Assembly (NCBI RefSeq): GCF_014202435.1
Contig: NZ_JACHGU010000007.1
Location: forward strand, 1-64,000
Direction: 5' to 3'
From: Pseudoxanthomonas broegbernensis
GTDB taxonomy: Bacteria > Pseudomonadota > Gammaproteobacteria > Xanthomonadales > Xanthomonadaceae
DNA: 64,000 bases
Part shown: positions 8,369-17,530 of the stretch, piece by piece
How positions within the stretch are numbered: position 1 is the stretch's first letter
How the letters are laid out: each line of letters opens with the position of its first letter
Made by a program: the position numbers and the translations under genes
The notes under the pieces: generated by a model
Database searches by the model: none
Told to the model about the DNA's origin: nothing
The model's input: only the letters and a program-made list of their open reading frames with translations

Positions 8369-9760
8369 ATGCAGCAAAACCAGAACGTGGCCACGGCCGC
8401 ACATCCGCGCGCGGCCGCCGAGCGCCTGCCGCTGCGCGAGAAGATCGGCTACGGCGTGGGCGATTTCGGCTTCAACCTGTACTGGGCCAACATCTCGGCC
8501 TTCCTGCTGATCTTCTACACCGACGTGATGGGCCTGGCCGCCGCCGCGGTGGGCACCATGATGCTGGTCACCAAGCTGGTCGACGCGGTGACCGACCCGC
8601 TGATGGGCGCGATCGCCGACCGCACCCGCACCCGCTTCGGCCGGTTCCGGCCGTACATGCTCTATGGCGCGCTGCCGCTGGCGCTGACCGGCGTGTTGAC
8701 CTGGACCGTGCCGGACCTGGACGGCGGCGGCCGGCTGCTGTGGGCCTATGCCACCTTCACCCTGATGATGCTGGCCTACACCGTGCTGAGCATGCCGTAC
8801 TCGGCGCTGTCGGGGGTCATGACCGCCGACAGCCAGCAGCGCACCACCCTGATCAGCTTCCGCTTCATCGCCGCCTTCGCCGGCACCACCCTGGTCAACT
8901 GGCTGACCCTGGATCTGGTGCGCTGGCTGGGCCGGGGCGACGAGCCGCTGGGCTGGCAACTGACCCTGGGCCTGTACGGGGCGGTGGCCGCGGTCGTGTT
9001 CTTGGTGGTGTTCGCGACCACGCGCGAGCGGATCGAGCCGCCGCCGCAGCAGCGCAGCGCCGTGCGCCAGGACATCGCCGACCTGCTGCGCAACAAGCCG
9101 TGGCGGGTGCTGTTCGTGCTGGCGCTGGTGATCATGGTCACCATCGTGATGCGCAGCGGCACGCTGGTGTACTACCTCAAGTACCACGTCGACCGGCCCG
9201 AGCTGACCGGCCTGTTCCTGGGCTGCTACTCGCTGGCCCTGGCCGCCGGCGCGGCGCTGACCCCGGTGCTGACCCGCTTCGTCGACAAGCGCAGCGCGAT
9301 GATCTGGCTGATGGTCGGCGTGGGCCTGATCAGTTGCGCGATGTACTTCCTGCCCAAGGAGCAGATCTGGACGATGCTGGCGCTCAACACCCTGGTGGGC
9401 CTGCTGCTGGGGCCGAAGTCGCCGCTGGCCTTCTCCATGTACGCCGACTGCGCCGACTACACCGAGTGGAAGACCGGCCGCCGCGCCACCGCGATGACCT
9501 TCGCCGCGGCCACGTTCTCGCAGAAGCTGGGCGGCGCGGTGGCCTCGGCCGCCATCGCCTGGATGCTGGCGGCGATGGGCTACGTGGCCAACCAGGCCCA
9601 GTCCGACGCCTCGCGCCTGGGCATCGTCCTGCTGCTGACCGTGATCCCCGGCGTGGTGGCGCTGCTGGCGGCCTGGGTGATGCGCGCCTACCCGCTGGAC
9701 GACGCGGCGCTGGCGCGGGTGCAGGACGAGCTGCGCGCGCGGCGCGAGGCGGCGGCATGA
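8369..9760 (+). CDS. GPH-family sugar (probable cellobionate) symporter
   Basis: A 463-residue, 12-segment major-facilitator protein of the glycoside-pentoside-hexuronide:cation symporter family. The family opening [18 protein letters not shown] is intact, and the [14 protein letters not shown] loop after segment 2 and [14 protein letters not shown] loop in the second half are typical of MelB/XylP-like carriers. It overlaps the downstream phosphorylase gene by ATGA (9757-9760) and is first in a three-gene operon with cellobionate phosphorylase and gluconokinase, so I infer cellobionic acid or a related aldonate as substrate. ATG 8369 has GAGGGG too close for an ideal site; an in-frame ATG at 8345 is the alternative start. 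Confidence 0.85.
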   Translation: MQQNQNVATAAHPRAAAERLPLREKIGYGVGDFGFNLYWANISAFLLIFYTDVMGLAAAAVGTMMLVTKLVDAVTDPLMGAIADRTRTRFGRFRPYMLYGALPLALTGVLTWTVPDLDGGGRLLWAYATFTLMMLAYTVLSMPYSALSGVMTADSQQRTTLISFRFIAAFAGTTLVNWLTLDLVRWLGRGDEPLGWQLTLGLYGAVAAVVFLVVFATTRERIEPPPQQRSAVRQDIADLLRNKPWRVLFVLALVIMVTIVMRSGTLVYYLKYHVDRPELTGLFLGCYSLALAAGAALTPVLTRFVDKRSAMIWLMVGVGLISCAMYFLPKEQIWTMLALNTLVGLLLGPKSPLAFSMYADCADYTEWKTGRRATAMTFAAATFSQKLGGAVASAAIAWMLAAMGYVANQAQSDASRLGIVLLLTVIPGVVALLAAWVMRAYPLDDAALARVQDELRARREAAA

Positions 9761-12186
9761 ACGCCGGTCCACATGCTCCGGCGCCCTACGGCTTCGTCGA
9801 GCAGGGCCGGCGCTTCGTCCTGGCCAGCCCCACCGCCATGCCGCAGGCGTCCACCTTCCTGTGGAACCGGCGCATGCTGCTGCAGCTCAACTGCCGCGGC
9901 TACACCACCGCGCAGTTCATGCAGCCCGAGCCGGCCAAGTACGCGCACGCGCCGATGCTGGAGGCCAAGACCTTCATGCAGCCGGAGCAGCCGTACTACG
10001 CGCACCACCCCGGGCGCTTCTGCTACGTCAAGGACGAGGACAGCGGCCTGCTGTTCTCCGTGCCGCACGCGCCGGTGAACCGGGAAGCGGATGCGTTCGC
10101 CTTCTCCGTCGGCCTGGGCCAGGTGGCCTGGACGGTGAGCAACAACGGCATCGAGGTGGAGATGGCCGTGGCCCTGCCGCTGGACGAGGTGGCCGAGCTG
10201 TGGACCGTGCGCGTGCGCAACCGCTCCGGTCGGCCGCGGCGGATCAGCCTGTACCCGTACTTCCCGGTCGGCTACATGTCGTGGATGAACCAGTCCGGCG
10301 TCTACCGGCCCGACCTGGGCGGCATCGTCTGCGCCAGCGTGGCCCCGTACCAGAAGGTGGCCGACTGGTTCCGCCAGCGCGACTTCATGGACCGTACCGT
10401 GCTGTTGCACGAGCGCGCGCCCGACGCGTGGGAGGCCAACCAGGCCGCGTTCGAGGGCGCGGGCGGCCTGCACGCGCCCTCCTCCATCGCCGGCGTCGAG
10501 CAACTGGCCGGCGGCGACGCGCTGTACGAGACGCCGACCGCCGCGCTGCAGTACCGCATGCGCCTGGCGGCGGATGCGCAGGAGGAATACCGCTTCCTGT
10601 TCGGCCCGGCCCGCGACGACGCCCAGGTCGCCGCCCTGCGCGAGCGCCACCTGTCCGCGTCCGGCTTCGCCGATGCGTCCGCGGCCTACGCCCGATACCT
10701 GGAGGGCGCCCGCGGCTGCCTGCGCATCGAAACGCCCGACCCGTGGCTGGACGATTTCGCCAACCACTGGCTGCCGCGCCAGGTCTACTACCACGGCGAC
10801 TCCAACCGCCTGACCACCGACCCGCAGACCCGCAACTACCTGCAGGATCACATGGGCATGGCCTACCTGCGGCCGGACACGGCGCGCGCGGCCTTCCTGC
10901 ATGCGCTGTCGCAGCAGGAGCCCAGCGGCGCCATGCCCGACGGCATCCTGCTGGTGGAAGGCGCCGAGCTGAAGTACATCAACCAGGTGCCGCACACCGA
11001 CCACTGCGTGTGGCTGCCGGTGTGCCTGCAGGCCTACCTGGACGAGACCGGCGACGACGCGTTGCTGGATGCGCCGGTGACCGACCGCGAAGGCAGCGCC
11101 GCCAGCGTCGCCGAGCGCATCGACCGGGCCATGCGCTGGCTGCTGGCCCAGCGCGACGAGCGCGGGCTCAGCTACATCGCCCAGGGCGACTGGTGCGACC
11201 CGATGAACATGGTCGGCTGGAAGGGGCGCGGCGTGTCCGGGTGGCTGTCGCTGGCCAGCGCCCACGCCCTGAACCTGTGGGCCGGCATCTGCGAGCGACA
11301 CGGGCGCGGCGACCGCGCGCAAGCCTTCCGCGAGGGCGCGGAGGCCTTCAACGCGGCGGTCAACGCGCACCTGTGGGACGGCGACTGGTACGGCCGCGGC
11401 ATCACCGACGACGGCGTGGCCTTCGGCGTGAGCGCCGACCCCGAGGGCCGCATCTACCTCAACCCGCAGAGCTGGGCCATGCTCAGCGGCGCGGCCGACG
11501 CGCCGCGCCGGGAGCGCCTGCTGGCCGCGGTGGACGCGCAACTGGTCTCGCCCAGCGGCGTGGCCATGCTCGACCCGCCCTATACCGGCATGCGCGAGGA
11601 CGTGGGCCGGCTGACCCAGAAATTCCCCGGCTCGGCCGAGAACGGCGCGGTGTACAACCACGCCGCCGCCTTCTACCTGCACGGCCTCTACCAGGCCGGC
11701 GAATCGGACCGCGCCTGGGGCGTGCTGCGGGCGATGCTGTCCGGCCCGGACCTGGACGACTGCGTGCGCCGCGGCCAGTTGCCGGTGTTCGTGCCCAACT
11801 ACTACCGCGGCGCCTGGCGCCTGCATCCGCGCACCGCCGGCCGCTCCAGCCAGTTGTTCAACACCGGCACCGCGGCCTGGATGTACCGCTGCCTGGTGGA
11901 GGCGCTGTTCGGCCTGCGCGGGGAAGGCGAGGGCCTGCGCATCGCCCCGCAACTGCCCTCGCACTGGCCGCGCGCACGGGCCTGGCGGCGCTTCCGCGGC
12001 GCCGAGTTCGAGGTGGAGATCGAGCGCGTGGACGGCCTGGCGCAACCGCGGGTGCGCGTGGACGGGCAATGGCTGGACGGGCAGGTCCTTACCGCCATCG
12101 CGCCCGGCCGCCGCTACCAGGTGCGGGTGGAGCTGCCGCGGGCGCCTGCGCCGGATGCGGCCATCGCCGCGGGCGCGGGCGCATGA
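9757..12186 (+). CDS. GH94 cellobionic acid phosphorylase
   Basis: An 809-residue cytoplasmic GH94 enzyme. It would phosphorolyse cellobionic acid to alpha-glucose-1-phosphate and gluconate. The general-acid motif is GDWCD (residues 477-481) followed by [13 protein letters not shown], whereas cellobiose phosphorylases carry GDWND; from memory of the family this variant is the aldonate-specific branch (EC 2.4.1.321) characterised from Xanthomonas campestris and Neurospora crassa. Other GH94 landmarks are the [18 protein letters not shown] segment and the late [19 protein letters not shown] motif. The gene overlaps its neighbours on both sides by ATGA, and the following gluconokinase consumes the predicted product, which strongly supports the assignment. 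Cellobiose or laminaribiose phosphorylase is the less likely alternative. Confidence 0.88.
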   Translation: MNAGPHAPAPYGFVEQGRRFVLASPTAMPQASTFLWNRRMLLQLNCRGYTTAQFMQPEPAKYAHAPMLEAKTFMQPEQPYYAHHPGRFCYVKDEDSGLLFSVPHAPVNREADAFAFSVGLGQVAWTVSNNGIEVEMAVALPLDEVAELWTVRVRNRSGRPRRISLYPYFPVGYMSWMNQSGVYRPDLGGIVCASVAPYQKVADWFRQRDFMDRTVLLHERAPDAWEANQAAFEGAGGLHAPSSIAGVEQLAGGDALYETPTAALQYRMRLAADAQEEYRFLFGPARDDAQVAALRERHLSASGFADASAAYARYLEGARGCLRIETPDPWLDDFANHWLPRQVYYHGDSNRLTTDPQTRNYLQDHMGMAYLRPDTARAAFLHALSQQEPSGAMPDGILLVEGAELKYINQVPHTDHCVWLPVCLQAYLDETGDDALLDAPVTDREGSAASVAERIDRAMRWLLAQRDERGLSYIAQGDWCDPMNMVGWKGRGVSGWLSLASAHALNLWAGICERHGRGDRAQAFREGAEAFNAAVNAHLWDGDWYGRGITDDGVAFGVSADPEGRIYLNPQSWAMLSGAADAPRRERLLAAVDAQLVSPSGVAMLDPPYTGMREDVGRLTQKFPGSAENGAVYNHAAAFYLHGLYQAGESDRAWGVLRAMLSGPDLDDCVRRGQLPVFVPNYYRGAWRLHPRTAGRSSQLFNTGTAAWMYRCLVEALFGLRGEGEGLRIAPQLPSHWPRARAWRRFRGAEFEVEIERVDGLAQPRVRVDGQWLDGQVLTAIAPGRRYQVRVELPRAPAPDAAIAAGAGA

Positions 12187-12710
12187 ACGCAGGCGGGGGG
12201 AGCGCGGTGCGCGTGGCGGTGGCGATGGGCGTGTCCGGCAGCGGCAAGACCACCCTGGCGCGCGCGCTGGCCGCGGCCTGGGACGCCACCTTCCTCGATG
12301 CGGACGACTTTCACAGCGACGAAGCCAAGGCGCGCATGGCCAGCGGCCAGCCGCTGACCGACGCCATGCGCCGGCCCTGGGTGGAACGCATCGCCGCCGA
12401 CCTGTCGCGCCGGGTGGCCGCCGGCGAGCGGGTCACCCTGGCCTTCTCCGGCCTGCGCCGCGGGCACCGCGACATGCTGCGCGCAGCCGGGTTGCCGCTG
12501 CGCTTCCTGTTCCTGCACGGGGACGCGGGGCTGATCGCCGCGCGCATGCGCGCGCGCAGCGGCCACTACATGCCGGTGACGCTGCTGGACAGCCAGTTCG
12601 CCACCCTGGAGGAGCCGGTGGGCGAGGCGGACGTGGTCGAGCTGGCGGCCGCGCTGTCGCCCGAGGAACAGTTGCAGCGCGCGCTGGCCGCCGTGGCCGC
12701 TCCCCCGTAG
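12183..12710 (+). CDS. gntK: Gluconokinase
   Basis: A 175-residue P-loop kinase of the GntK family, phosphorylating D-gluconate to 6-phosphogluconate. Walker [10 protein letters not shown] is at residues ~16-24; [17 protein letters not shown] is the substrate-binding segment that distinguishes gluconokinases from shikimate kinases; RRGHRDMLR and [11 protein letters not shown] follow as in the family. Its start overlaps the phosphorylase stop (ATGA). In this operon it captures gluconate released from cellobionate and feeds it to the pentose-phosphate and Entner-Doudoroff routes. Confidence 0.93.
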   Translation: MNAGGGSAVRVAVAMGVSGSGKTTLARALAAAWDATFLDADDFHSDEAKARMASGQPLTDAMRRPWVERIAADLSRRVAAGERVTLAFSGLRRGHRDMLRAAGLPLRFLFLHGDAGLIAARMRARSGHYMPVTLLDSQFATLEEPVGEADVVELAAALSPEEQLQRALAAVAAPP

Positions 12711-12718
12711 GACGCGCC

Positions 12719-14134
12719 TCACATGAAGGAGTCGGCCAGGCGCGCCAGCCCTTCCAGGCTGCGCCTCCAGGGAGGGCGCGCGCGCCAGGCGGACAGGTCG
12801 ACCTGCTCGGCATCGGCCAGGTATTCGTCCTCGATCGTGCGCATCCGCGCGACCACGCCGCGGTCGTAGCAGACCATGCCGACCTCGGCGTTGAGCGCGA
12901 ACGAGCGGATGTCCAGGTTGATCGAGCCGATCAGGGCGATCGAATCGTCCACGCTCAGGTGCTTGGCGTGGAGGAAGCGCGGGTGGTACAGGGCGATGCG
13001 CACGCCGGCCTGCAGCAGTTCCTCGTAGTAGGAGTGCTGCGCCCAGGCGGTGAGCCGCTGGTTGTTGCTGGCCGACAGCACCAGTTGCACCTCCACCCCG
13101 GACAGCGCGGCGATGCGCAGCGAACCGACGGTGGCGTCGTCGGGCACGAAGTAGGGCGTGACCAGCACCAGCCGGTGCTGGGCCAGGTGGATCAGCGCGT
13201 TGACCGTGTCGCGGGCGTTGCCGAACGGATAGGCCGGGCCGCTGGGCAGCAGTTGCGCGGCCACGTCCTGCGCGTGCACCGGCCGCTGCGGCGAGACCTC
13301 CAGCGCCTGGCCGGTCTCCAGGTACCAGTCGCTGGCGAACACCGCCTCCAGGTGCGAGACCACCGGGCCGCGCACGCGGGCGACCAGCTCGCGGTTGGGG
13401 TGGCCGGGCACGAAGGCGTCGTCGGCCAGGTTCTGCGAGCCGATGTAGCCGACGTGGTCGTCGATGACCGCGACCTTGCGGTGGTTGCGCAGGTCCATGC
13501 GCCCGCTGCGGCGCCAGCGCAGGCCGCCGGGCAGCATCTGCTCCACCTCCACCCCGGCGGCGCGCAGCGGCCCGGCGAAGCGCCGGTAGCCGCGCTTGGC
13601 GCCCACCGCGTCCAGCAGCAGCCGGCAGCGCACCCCGCGCGCGGCGGCACGGGCCAGCGCGTCGGCGACCCGCGCGCCGGCGCCGTCGTCGAACATCAGG
13701 TAGTACAGCAGGTGCACGCGCTCGCGGGCGGCGTCGATGTCGGCCACCAGCGCGGCCAGCGAGGCGTCGTAGTCGTCCAGCAGGTCCACCGCGTTGCCGC
13801 GCACCGGCATGAAGTCGCCCAGGCGCTCGACCAGGGGCACCGCCTCGGCCGCCGGGCCGGTGGCCGGCGGGTGCCAGCGCAGCGCCTGCTGCGGCACCTG
13901 GCCCGTGCGCACGGCCTGCGAGGCCTGCGCCTGGCGCAGGATGCGCTGCCGCGACAGCCACGGATGGCCGAACAGCAGGTACAGCGGCAGGCCCAGCAGC
14001 GGCACGAAGCCGACCAGCAGCAGCCAACTGCGCGCGGCCGCCGGGGTGGTGCGGCTGGGGATCCACCACAGCGCGGCCAGCCGGATCAGCCAGTCCAGGA
14101 CGAGCAGCGCGGTGCCGAACGACCAATCCGTCAT
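12719..14134 (-). CDS. cls: Cardiolipin synthase (phospholipase D family)
   Basis: A 471-residue membrane enzyme that joins two phosphatidylglycerols into cardiolipin. Two N-terminal membrane segments (ALLVLDWLIRLAALWWIP and WLLLVGFVPLLGLPLYLLFG) precede two HKD catalytic half-sites: HRKVAVIDDHVGYIGSQN and HAKHLSVDDSIALIGSINLD, each with the H-x-K-x4-D pattern intact. Length matches Cls proteins. ATG 14134 is chosen because the hydrophobic segment starts immediately after it; the frame stays open upstream but with no plausible protein. It converges on the gluconokinase gene with only 8 bp between them, with no visible terminator. Confidence 0.92.
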   Translation of the reverse strand: MTDWSFGTALLVLDWLIRLAALWWIPSRTTPAAARSWLLLVGFVPLLGLPLYLLFGHPWLSRQRILRQAQASQAVRTGQVPQQALRWHPPATGPAAEAVPLVERLGDFMPVRGNAVDLLDDYDASLAALVADIDAARERVHLLYYLMFDDGAGARVADALARAAARGVRCRLLLDAVGAKRGYRRFAGPLRAAGVEVEQMLPGGLRWRRSGRMDLRNHRKVAVIDDHVGYIGSQNLADDAFVPGHPNRELVARVRGPVVSHLEAVFASDWYLETGQALEVSPQRPVHAQDVAAQLLPSGPAYPFGNARDTVNALIHLAQHRLVLVTPYFVPDDATVGSLRIAALSGVEVQLVLSASNNQRLTAWAQHSYYEELLQAGVRIALYHPRFLHAKHLSVDDSIALIGSINLDIRSFALNAEVGMVCYDRGVVARMRTIEDEYLADAEQVDLSAWRARPPWRRSLEGLARLADSFM

Positions 14135-14344
14135 GGGTGGGGCGGATGGAGGCGGAGGATGGGCGGATTCTGCGGGCAGCCGATGCCGGGCGCAAAGCCG
14201 GGCGGGCGGACTGCGGCGCGGCCACGCGGGCCGCCGGGTGCTTCGTATCGCGCCACGCCGGGCGATGTGCCTCGATGCGGGGTGGCGGCCCGGCGGGCAC
14301 CGGGGGTCCCACCGGGGCGGGGGCCGCCGAACGGCATCCGCGGA

Positions 14345-14374
14345 AAAAGAAAGCCCGCCGGGTGGCGGGCTTTC
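14345..14374 (-). terminator. Rho-independent terminator of rpmB-rpmG
   Basis: On the minus strand an 11-bp perfect GC-rich stem (14364-14374 with 14349-14359, 4-nt loop) is followed by a T-rich tail, TTTCTTTTTCC. It lies about 115 bp beyond the rpmG stop. The rest of 14135-14486 shows no gene. Confidence 0.8.
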
Positions 14375-14486
14375 CCAAGGCATTGGACGATTGGCCGTTC
14401 GGCGGCCGGACGGCCCTTCCCGCAAGACCGGAAGCCCCGGGGATGGCGCGGCGGCACGGGCGTTCGCAGGCGAACGCGCCGCTGCG

Positions 14487-14651
14487 TCACTTGATCTTGC
14501 CTTCCTTGTAGATCACGTGCTTGCGAACGACCGGATCGTACTTCTTGATCTCGATCTTGTTCGGCGTGTTCTTCTTGTTCTTGTCGGTCGTGTAGAAGTG
14601 GCCGGTGCCGGCCGAGGAGGTCAGGCGGATCTTGTCGCGCTTGGATGCCAT
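14487..14651 (-). CDS. rpmG: 50S ribosomal protein L33
   Basis: A 54-residue basic protein, [20 protein letters not shown] through [19 protein letters not shown], matching L33 over its entire length. It is the Cys-free type, without the CxxC zinc knuckles of some L33 paralogues, so no zinc is needed. It sits 13 bp downstream of rpmB, the usual gammaproteobacterial pairing, and both are probably transcribed from the promoter at ~15.1 kb and stopped at the hairpin near 14.36 kb. Confidence 0.97.
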   Translation of the reverse strand: MASKRDKIRLTSSAGTGHFYTTDKNKKNTPNKIEIKKYDPVVRKHVIYKEGKIK

Positions 14652-14664
14652 GGTCGCTTACTCC

Positions 14665-14901
14665 TCAGATCTTCTCGCCGCGTGCACGCAGCTCGGCCAG
14701 GACGGTGTCGATGCCGTTCTTGTCGATGGTGCGCAGGGCGGCGGCGGAAACGCGCAGTTTCACCCAACGGTTCTCCGAGGCCACCCAGAAGCGGCGCTCG
14801 TGCAGGTTGGGGAGGAAACGGCGGCGGGTCTTGTTGTTGGCGTGCGAGACGTTGTTGCCGGTCTGCACGCCCTTGCCGGTGACTTGGCAAACTCGGGACA
14901 T
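14665..14901 (-). CDS. rpmB: 50S ribosomal protein L28
   Basis: A 78-residue L28: [20 protein letters not shown] at the start, then [15 protein letters not shown] and a C-terminal [20 protein letters not shown] segment, all diagnostic of the family. First gene of the rpmB-rpmG operon. The predicted transcript start (~15069) leaves an unusually long leader of about 170 nt, which may hold a translational control element. Confidence 0.97.
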   Translation of the reverse strand: MSRVCQVTGKGVQTGNNVSHANNKTRRRFLPNLHERRFWVASENRWVKLRVSAAALRTIDKNGIDTVLAELRARGEKI

Positions 14902-15075
14902 ACGCACCTCGAAAGGTCTGGTTGTCGCCCATAGCCCGGGAGACGGCGGCCCCGCGACCGTGCCCGGGAAGGGACGCGGCGCACGCGATGCAGGAAGGGA
15001 TCGACCGCGGTCGCGGCCCCGGATCGCGTTCCCGGGCCGCAGGATCCGGAAACGACCGGACGCAGCGAGCCGCGC

Positions 15076-15104
15076 ATTATGCGGCCCCAAGTGACTGATT
15101 GCAA
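15076..15104 (-). promoter_or_regulatory. Sigma-70 promoter of rpmB-rpmG
   Basis: On the minus strand, -35 TTGCAA (15099-15104) and -10 CATAAT (15076-15081) are separated by 17 bp. The AT-rich boxes stand out against very GC-rich surroundings. The rest of 14902-15217 holds only the long leader and a degenerate palindromic repeat around 15.14-15.22 kb. Confidence 0.65.
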
Positions 15105-15217
15105 CCGGATTCGGGGCCGCGCGCGGGTGCCGGCCCATGCAGGAGGCGGGCGTGGCCGGCGCCTGCATGCCTGGCCATCCCGGGCTTCGGCGCCGGGTCG
15201 CCGGCCATGCCCGGTTC

Positions 15218-15565
15218 CTACAAGGCGGCCTTGTCCCGCCGCCAGCCGCGGTGGCGGATGTCCAGGTGCAGGCTGTAGATCGCGGTGAAGGCCGGGAACA
15301 GGTTCTGCAGCACGCCCACCGAGTCCTGCTTGGCCGAGAACAGGAAGTAGCTCAGGGTCATCAGGCTGCCGAGCACGCTCATGTACCAGAACAGGCGCGG
15401 GATCACCGGCTTGCCGGCCCGGCGCGAGGCGACGAACTGCACCAGCCAGCGGCCGCCGAACATCAGCGCGCCCGTGTAGCCGATCAGCTTCCAGCCGGTG
15501 ACGTGCAGGCCGGTCCAGAACAGCCAGCGGATCGGCTGGTCGAGCCAGTGCAGTTCCAGGTCCAT
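15218..15565 (-). CDS. Lipid-A-disaccharide-synthase N-terminal-domain membrane protein
   Basis: A 115-residue membrane protein with three hydrophobic segments. The pattern [20 protein letters not shown] then [21 protein letters not shown] is that of the LAB_N domain (PF07578), found at the N-terminus of some LpxB proteins and, as here, as a free-standing protein. It lacks the catalytic glycosyltransferase part of LpxB. It overlaps by one base (TGATG) with the upstream GT2 gene; such pairs are thought to process polyprenyl-phosphate-linked sugars for envelope glycans. Its exact role is inferred from this context only. Confidence 0.85.
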   Translation of the reverse strand: MDLELHWLDQPIRWLFWTGLHVTGWKLIGYTGALMFGGRWLVQFVASRRAGKPVIPRLFWYMSVLGSLMTLSYFLFSAKQDSVGVLQNLFPAFTAIYSLHLDIRHRGWRRDKAAL

Positions 15566-16287
15566 CAGCGCTCCTCCACGTCCGTGCGGCGGCTGCGGGC
15601 GATCAGCCAGGACACGCCCAGCAGGTCGCGCACGCCGACCAGGGCGCGGCCCAGGTTGGTGTACTTGGACACGCCCGCGGTGCGCTGGCGGTGGTTCACC
15701 GGCACGCTCAGGGTCGTCCAGCCCGCGCGCTGGACCAGTGCCGGCAGGTAACGGTGCATGTGGTCGAAATAGGGCAGGTCGAGGAACACGGCGCGTTCGA
15801 ACAGCTTGATCCCGCAGCCGGTGTCGGGGGTGTCGTCGCCCAGCAGGCGCGCGCGGATGCGGTTGGCCCAGCGGCTGGCCCGGCGCTTGGAGCCGGAGTC
15901 CCGCCGCTCCACCCGCCAGCCGGCCAGCAGCTTGACCTGCGGCGCGGCGGCGTCGCGGGCGGCCAGCAGTTTGGGGATGTCGGCCGGGTCGTTCTGGCCG
16001 TCGCCGTCCAGGGTGGCGACCCAGGGCGCGCGCGCGGCCTTGACCCCGTTGCGCACGGCGGTGCTCTGCCCGCTCCGGATCGCATGGTGCAGCACCCGCA
16101 GCTCCGGCACTTGCGCCTTCAGCGCCGCCAGCACCGGCAGTGAGTCGTCGCGCGAATGGTCGTCGACGCAGACGATCTCGAACGCCAGCCGGCCGCGCAG
16201 GGCGGCGAGGATCTCGCCGACCAGCGGGGCGACGTTGTCGCGCTCGTTGAAGACCGGGACGACGACGGACAACTGCGGTTGGTTCAT
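15565..16287 (-). CDS. GT2 glycosyltransferase, dolichol-phosphate-mannose-synthase-like
   Basis: A 240-residue GT-A fold transferase without membrane segments. It shows SVVVPVFNERDNV, the nucleotide-sugar site IVCVDDHSRDDS, the DGDGQNDPADIP metal-binding region, and DTGCGIKLFER and HRQRTAGVSKY late motifs, which place it with polyprenyl-phosphate sugar transferases (DPM1/GtrB/ArnC-like). The reaction would load a sugar from a nucleotide donor onto undecaprenyl phosphate at the inner face of the membrane. It is coupled to the LAB_N protein. The sugar is unknown. Confidence 0.88.
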   Translation of the reverse strand: MNQPQLSVVVPVFNERDNVAPLVGEILAALRGRLAFEIVCVDDHSRDDSLPVLAALKAQVPELRVLHHAIRSGQSTAVRNGVKAARAPWVATLDGDGQNDPADIPKLLAARDAAAPQVKLLAGWRVERRDSGSKRRASRWANRIRARLLGDDTPDTGCGIKLFERAVFLDLPYFDHMHRYLPALVQRAGWTTLSVPVNHRQRTAGVSKYTNLGRALVGVRDLLGVSWLIARSRRTDVEER

Positions 16288-16333
16288 GAGGGAGGGACGG
16301 AAGTGGAGGGCGCCGTGCATTCTCGCGCGGCCG

Positions 16334-16367
16334 GGTGATTGCCCGATAAAGGTGATTGCCCGATAAA
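16334..16367 (+). repeat. Perfect 17-bp tandem duplication
   Basis: GGTGATTGCCCGATAAA occurs twice head to tail (16334-16350 and 16351-16367) in the 325-bp gap between the GT2 gene and parB. No gene or terminator is seen in the rest of this gap. Confidence 0.85.
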
Positions 16368-16612
16368 GCATCGCACGCGGCGCTCGGACGAGGCCGCATC
16401 GGGGCGCCGCCGGCCGCGGTGCGCCCGGTGCGGGCACGGGACACGAGTCTAGGACCGCCCTGGTCGGCGAAATGTCGGAATCCCCCGCGCCGGGCGATGC
16501 GTGTGGGTGGGGACCGGGTGTGGCGATGCCTCCCGGGGGCCGGGAGCCTTCCGCGGGCGACTGGCCTGGGCGCAGTAGATGGTCGGCGGGCGGGCGCCGC
16601 CGCTCCCGCCGC

Positions 16613-17530
16613 TCAGCCCTGGCGGTTGCGCAGGCGTTCCAGCACGCCGTCCAGGGTGTCCAGGTCGGTGTAGTGGATCACCAGCCGGCCCTTGCCGCTG
16701 CGGGCGTGGGCGATGGCCACCTTCGCGCCCAGGCTCTCGGACAGTTCGGTCTCCAGCGAGGCGATGTCCGGCTGCTGCGGGCGCGCGGCCCTGGCCTTGC
16801 GCGCGCCGTTGCCGGCCGGCACCTTGCCGGCGGCGAACTGCTGGGCGCGATGCTCGACCTCGCGTACCGACCAGCCGTTCTCGGCGGCTTCGTGGGCCAG
16901 CTTGCCGGCCAGCTCCGGGGACAGGGTGAGCAGGGCGCGGGCGTGGCCCATCTCCAGCCGGCGCGCCTCGACCAGGGCGCGGATCGCCGGCGGCAGGTCG
17001 AGCAGGCGCAGCAGGTTGGACACCGCCGCGCGCGAACGGCCCACCGCGGCGGCGGCCTCGGCGTGGGTCAGGGAGAATTCGTCGATCAGCCGCTGCAGCG
17101 CCTGGGCCTCTTCCAGCGGGTTGAGGTCCTCGCGCTGGATGTTTTCGATCAGCGCCATGGCGATGACCGTGCGGTCGTCCAGCTCGCGCAGGACCACCGG
17201 CACCTCGGACAGGCCGGCCAGCTTGGAGGCGCGCCAGCGGCGCTCGCCGGCCACGATCTCGTAGCGGTCCTTGCCGATCTGGCGCACCACGATCGGCTGG
17301 ATCACGCCCTGGGCCTGGATCGAGGCCGACAGCTCGTCCAGCTTGCCCGGGTCCATGTCGCGGCGCGGCTGGTACTTGCCCGGCTGCAGCCGCTCCACCG
17401 GCAGGGTGCGCATGACGTCGCCCGGCTGCGGCTGCTCCACCGCGGCCGGCGCCGCGGCGCCGGCCATGCCCTTGGGGCCGAGCAGGGCCTCCAGGCCCCT
17501 GCCCAGGCCGCGCTTCTTGGCCGCGCTCAT
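16613..17530 (-). CDS. parB: Chromosome partitioning protein ParB
   Basis: A 305-residue chromosomal ParB. The N-terminus RGLGRGLEALLGP is typical of chromosomal ParB; it is followed by the CTP-binding domain with QPRRDMDPGKLDELSASI and the GERRWRASKLAG box, ENIQREDLNPLEEA, a helix-turn-helix (THAEAAAAVGRSRAAVSN) that binds parS, and a C-terminal dimerisation domain. It overlaps the parA stop by ATGA (17527-17530). ParB loads at parS near oriC and works with ParA and SMC in chromosome segregation. I saw no parS-like palindrome in this window. Confidence 0.96.
   Translation of the reverse strand: MSAAKKRGLGRGLEALLGPKGMAGAAAPAAVEQPQPGDVMRTLPVERLQPGKYQPRRDMDPGKLDELSASIQAQGVIQPIVVRQIGKDRYEIVAGERRWRASKLAGLSEVPVVLRELDDRTVIAMALIENIQREDLNPLEEAQALQRLIDEFSLTHAEAAAAVGRSRAAVSNLLRLLDLPPAIRALVEARRLEMGHARALLTLSPELAGKLAHEAAENGWSVREVEHRAQQFAAGKVPAGNGARKARAARPQQPDIASLETELSESLGAKVAIAHARSGKGRLVIHYTDLDTLDGVLERLRNRQG

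Noticed and set aside
8332-8371. ATG 8332, six bases after TAGCAT, as the start of the transporter.
   Set aside because: It is not in the transporter frame; it may only mark the transcript start.
2066-9760. Very long open frames on the strand opposite to copA, the hybrid kinase and the transporter (for example 2066-5713 and 5735-8368).
   Set aside because: They are antisense to genes with clear catalytic motifs, are rich in Arg/Ala/Gly/His/Gln repeats and have no domain; at this GC content such stop-free shadows are expected.
9757-12186. Cellobiose or chitobiose phosphorylase as the product.
   Set aside because: The catalytic motif is GDWCD, not GDWND, and a gluconokinase follows directly, both favouring cellobionate.
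14135-14486. A gene between the cardiolipin synthase and rpmG.
   Set aside because: Open frames here are Arg/Gly/Pro-rich and overlap the terminator hairpin; no start or domain is convincing.
16334-16367. Start of a CRISPR array.
   Set aside because: Only two directly adjacent copies with no spacer between them, and no cas gene in the window.
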